A stretch of 12,029 nt of DNA from Spirogloea muscicola (taxonomy: Eukaryota > Streptophyta > Zygnematophyceae > Spirogloeales > Spirogloeaceae), in the NCBI GenBank assembly GCA_009602725.1, contig WELB01000038.1, forward strand, positions 387,064-399,092, written 5' to 3'. Both the position numbers and the translations under genes were made by a program. The notes under the pieces were generated by a model. The model saw only the letters and a list, made by a program, of their open reading frames with translations. It made no database searches and had not been told where the DNA came from. Positions 8,518 through 12,029 of the stretch are shown piece by piece. The stretch's first letter is position 1; each line of letters begins with the position of its first letter.

Positions 8518-11500
8518 TCAGGGCCTGTCGGCGAGTGGTGCTTGCATTGAGGAGACGTTCTGCCACCTTACCACCATGTCATTGACGGCATCCCTCAATT
8601 GGATGTAGTCGCCCTCAGTGTTGTAAATCTGGTGGGAGATCCTCACATATGCTGTAACAGGATCACCTACAGCACCAATCTGGGAGCAGCTAAGATCACC
8701 CATTTGTGCCCGCGACACACGTGCAGCATTTGAGCTCGCGGTGCTTCAAAACTTGACAGCACTTGATGCAGGCCTGTACATACCAGCCTCCAGAGCAGTG
8801 GTACAGAAATAAATGGGGGCCTCAACCTGATACAGTGCAGTATCATGTCTTGATCAGCCGCTTGTGCCTATAGCGGTTCACTAATCACTCTCTGGAGTGA
8901 CGAGTTTGGCACTGCTTGTAAGTCAGGAAAATAAAGAGCACGGATGACTGGGGACCGGCGCTCACATTGTACTTATGTCGCAGGCGGTGGTGCAGCGCAT
9001 GCGCATCGTCTGGTGTTTGCACTTTCAGCTGAGGAGCTGACGTGCATGTCATTGACAATGGACTTGGACCAGACGCCTGTAGCTGTGCAAACAAGGTGTC
9101 AAGCAACTCCTACACCAGTGCGTAGGGAGTAAGAGATGGGGCGCTCTGCGTACAGCTGAGGGTAGTCCGACCATGGCCACGGAGGAACACATGGCCTCGG
9201 GCGTGCCCAGCATTGTCCCCCAGGCACCTGGAACATAAAGAAGTTCACGTTGGAATTCGTCAAAAGTTAGAAATTTTGCATGACAGGTTGGATACGAGCT
9301 TGGCGTGCTTAAATCCAGGTAGCTAGCATGTCATGGTGGCAACTGTGAAGGAGCTAAGTGGGGTGATTAAGGGGCTGTTTACAAGTCAAGCGAAGGCGGT
9401 CCTCATATGAGTTAACGGACCTGCCAGCATCTCTGCCATGGCCAACACCTGCCTCTTGTTGTAGTCTCTGCACAAACAGTTTCCTAACCTCGAATCAGGT
9501 CGCAAAGAGTTGGTGATCGAGACAATGAGTTGGTGATCAAGACCACACCCCCCGCGACGTCATTGGTACACTTCCAGCGAACAGAGAAAACGATCCGCCT
9601 TCTAATGTCCCAATGAGCTATGAGCCTACTGGGGCACTAGACGTCAAGGTGAACAGACAACGAGAATGGTCACTCCACACTGCAGATGCCTTCCAACTGA
9701 GCCAGTACCCGAAATCTCAGATAAGCTGATGCACAGATGGCTAAGCACGCTCTAGACATCAAGACTGGGAGGTGCAACATTACTTCAGCGATCCATATTG
9801 AGCATCTGCAGCCTTCCAGAACTCTAATGCCGCAGGCACGGCCAGGAGGGCGCTGTAATCCTTGGTGCCAGTCCATGCAGCCTCCCTTGCCAGGCCCTGC
9901 AGAGGTATGGCCGACCAGCCAGCAAATAGCAAATACCAACAGTAAGCACATAGCAGCATACGTCAAGGAAAGAGTCAAGATGAGGAGGCGAGTATAAGCA
10001 AGGTGGCATGGAGAGGGTCCCTCATCGATCATAACAAGTGGGCAGCCCCCACCTTGCCGAGGTTGTGTGATACAATAGGATGATGGAGAGCCGCGAGGTG
10101 CTGTCGCCACCATTGGTCCCAAAGGTGAGCGGCAATGCTGGCAGGGTGGGTGTGACACACAACTTCTCCAGCAGACTATGCAACAGAGCTTGATGGCAAG
10201 GTCGACATTTGAGCTGAGCATTCAGCAGCAAATGTTTGAAGCATGGAAAAATAGTCATTGCACACATAATGAGCCTGGCGGGCTGCAAACCTCGGGCAAC
10301 GCATGCAGGAATGCAGCGCCAGGCGGCGCAAACGCCCACTTGTGGAGGTTACTGGTGTAGAAGTCCGCGCCCAGCGCCAGCAGGTCGATGTCCACGTTTC
10401 CAATGGCATGCGCGCCGTCGACGAGCACCAGCACGCCGGGGCTGGCGGCCCGGACCATGGAGACGAGTGTTCGCAGCGGGAGCACCACCGAGGGCATGGA
10501 TGTCACGTGGTCCAGCACTGGCCAAGGCGGGAGACTTCACCTAACTGACTTTAAGGTGAAAACTGAATGAGAGATTGACTGTCAACGTTAAGGCTCGCAC
10601 TTGACACTTGACGGACGCATGCTACAGCCCAAGGCAGGACACAAACCGGCCAGCAGAGAGAAAACCATTAGTGAGTCTTGGACCATTAACGGCAATGCTG
10701 AGAGGGGTCGCTGGTGCTCCACAAAGCGGCATCTGCCCTCACCTGCCAGGCGGATGCGCGCAGCCGGCTGCGTCTTCTTGAGCCTGGCCAGTACTTCCTC
10801 AAAGGCGTCGACAACCTCCGAGTCAGCCGACAGCGGGAATGGTATTGGCACCTCCACTACCTGCCCCATGGCTCTGTCACCAAGGTCACAAGCGTGCCGC
10901 TGGCCTACCTCAGGATGCTACATGGGATTACTGCACGAGCACGTCCGCTGGCAATGGTTAACGGCGTGACATCTGGCCATGATCATAGATGGCGCTGACT
11001 GGGGTGGCAGGTCCAAGCAGCCCTGCAACAATGTGGTGAGCGCCACGCTCAACCCTTCATTCATTATGATAGCATAGGAAGGCTATGGTCGCGTCTTTCC
11101 GTGGCCGAACCTGCCTATGTATCGCTCGATGACATTCTTGACAGCAGCATATGTGCAGTCAAGCACAAGGATGATATCGCCAGCGGCGAACTCTCCACCG
11201 TGGAACCTATCGGCGACGTATTGTGCGACGATGACGGTTGCGGTGGTCGCATTGTCCACCAGGGCCAGCTCCTCGACGTTCCTGGAAGCCGGCCGGCGCC
11301 ACATTGAGATGTCGAATGTCAGATGTCCTGCAGAGACGCGACTGCCAGGTGATGGTTATGGTATACTTTAGGGTTTAGGTTAGGGTTCAAAGCTTAAGGG
11401 TTCAGGGTCAAGACACCTAGTCGTTCTTGTACAAAACCACCATTTGGAAGTTGCTGCATAAACCCCTACCTTGTGTGCATCATGACCCAAAACCCTTATC

Positions 11501-12029
11501 CTTTGCCCCAACAGACTCAGCGCATTTCCCTGGCCTTCCCACGACTCTCAAACGCCTTTCTAGTCGCGCAGTGCTCCTATCGAGATGCCTCTGATTGGGA
11601 ACTGTGGTGTACTTGGCCACACAGACCTGCAGAGAGCTCTCTGATGGCAAGGTGCCACAATGCGAATCCCTAAAGTGCAGAGTGCCACGATCCCGCCGCC
11701 CGCCCGGAGGCGTGGAAGGGGCAGGCGGGGGCCGCACGCTCGAGTTGCGCGTCCCCTGCGGCTCAGCTCACTTGCAGTTGACCTCGGGGGCGAGCGCCGT
11801 GCGGGCCTGGAGCAGCGCCACCTCGAGCGGCCCGTAGTAGAAGCCGTCGGGCTGCTCCAGGAAGCGCCGCCGCCAGGCCTCCTGCGCGGCCAGCACGGGC
11901 GCGGGGCAGCTGCCGAAGCTGCCGTTGTTGACGCGCGCCACGCCGGGCGCGTGGTGCGCAAAGGCCTGCGGCTGCGTGGCCGGGCCCCCGGCCCCGGAGC
12001 GACCGAGCTCCGTCGTGGCCACGACGGCC
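8518..12029 (-). CDS. LCD: L-cysteine desulfhydrase-like PLP enzyme (aminotransferase class V), 11 exons, start codon beyond window
   Basis: This is a fold-type I PLP enzyme of aminotransferase class V, closest in remembered motifs to plant L-cysteine desulfhydrase (cysteine to pyruvate, ammonia and H2S) and isopenicillin-N-epimerase-like proteins. Exons in coding order: 12029-11772, 11281-11111, 10873-10743, 10517-10291, 10175-10053, 9896-9784, 9467-9421, 9227-9154, 9028-8966, 8826-8784, 8651-8518. All have GT-AG borders with matching phases, ending at TGA. Motifs: VARVNNGSFGSCP (N-terminal), VEELALVDNATTA, VVEVPIPFPL, LDHVTSMPSVVLP, the cofactor-contacting VDGAHAIGNVD, the Schiff-base lysine in NLHKWAFAPPGAAFL (codon 10341-10339), HHPIVSHN, AAWTGTKDYSALLAVPAAL, and C-terminal VRISHQIYNTEGDY. 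The length of about 461 residues fits the family. No ATG is in frame in the visible first exon, so the start lies to the right. The acceptor of exon 5 is uncertain (10175, or 10137 with another donor). A related activity such as the hercynylcysteine sulfoxide lyase of ergothioneine synthesis cannot be excluded. Targeting cannot be judged without the N-terminus. Confidence 0.92.
9507..9543 (-). repeat. Tandem duplication of 17 bases in intron 6 of the desulfhydrase-like gene
   Basis: GAGTTGGTGATCGAGAC at 9507-9523 is repeated at 9527-9543 with one change (G to A), a 20-base period. It lies in the 316-base intron 9783-9468, which holds nothing else recognisable. Confidence 0.75.
11282..11771 (-). 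other. Intron 1 of the desulfhydrase-like gene (490 bases)
   Basis: The longest intron of this gene joins codon AA|G in phase 2, with donor TGCAA|GTGAGC and acceptor TTCCAG|GAAC. It carries telomere-like motifs around 11367-11410 and two near matches at 11460 and 11490. No other gene is seen inside it. Confidence 0.85.
11367..11387 (-). repeat. Short interstitial plant-type telomere repeat / telo-box
   Basis: On the plus strand TTTAGGG (11367-11373) is followed directly by TTTAGG and TTAGGG, then by degenerate TTAAGGG and TTCAGGG up to about 11410. In the gene's sense direction this contains a perfect telo-box, AAACCCTAA (11376-11368). Plant telo-boxes in 5' regions and first introns of genes can act as binding sites for TRB-type and other regulators. 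Function here is inference. Confidence 0.65.

Noticed and set aside
9670-10221. Minus-strand 183-codon open frame with hydrophobic stretches, at first sight a membrane protein
   Set aside because: It runs in the wrong frame across two exons and introns of the desulfhydrase-like gene. The conserved motifs HHPIVSHN and AAWTGTKDYSALL lie in other frames in the same place.
1-12029. Mobile element, CRISPR array, tRNA or rRNA
   Set aside because: No terminal repeats, transposase or reverse-transcriptase motifs, regular spaced repeats, or structural-RNA signatures were found on reading both strands.
7754-12029. A functional link (shared pathway or operon) between the two genes
   Set aside because: The genes are convergent on opposite strands in a eukaryotic setting, and their predicted roles (DNA demethylation and cysteine/sulfide metabolism) give no direct connection.

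Overview
The window looks like nuclear DNA from an intron-rich eukaryote of the green lineage, most likely a green alga (trebouxiophyte-like), although the sequence alone does not settle the species. Four things point this way. The plus-strand gene is a DEMETER/ROS1-type 5-methylcytosine DNA glycosylase with the plant-lineage C-terminal RRM-like module. Both genes are cut into many small exons by introns of roughly 110-490 bases. Exons are GC-rich and Ala-rich while introns are close to balanced. Plant-type TTTAGGG motifs and chlorophyte-type TGTAA 3' signals are present. No bacterial-style operon, tRNA, rRNA, CRISPR array or intact mobile element was seen.

Layout. Positions 1-7753 (+) hold the DEMETER-like gene, reconstructed as 17 exons. 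From the first in-frame ATG (148) the joined exons give 4248 nt, an exact multiple of three, coding for 1415 residues. The frame is open back to base 1, so the true N-terminus may lie outside the window. The catalytic lysine and aspartate, the four-cysteine Fe-S motif and the C-terminal module are all present. Two of its introns appear to use GC-AG borders. Positions 7754-8517 are a gene-poor spacer between two convergent genes. Positions 8518-12029 (-) hold a class V PLP-dependent enzyme of the L-cysteine desulfhydrase / isopenicillin-N-epimerase-like family. It is reconstructed as 11 phase-consistent exons of about 461 residues, and only the start codon is missing beyond the right edge.

The two genes are tail-to-tail neighbours. 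They have no evident shared pathway: one acts in base-excision DNA demethylation and the other in cysteine and sulfide metabolism. The most useful details are the GC-AG introns, the very short exons, a candidate metal-binding motif in the N-terminal region, an altered cysteine block before the RRM-like domain, and a perfect telo-box inside intron 1 of the desulfhydrase gene. All exon borders are inferred by eye from protein-family conservation and splice consensus, with no transcript evidence.
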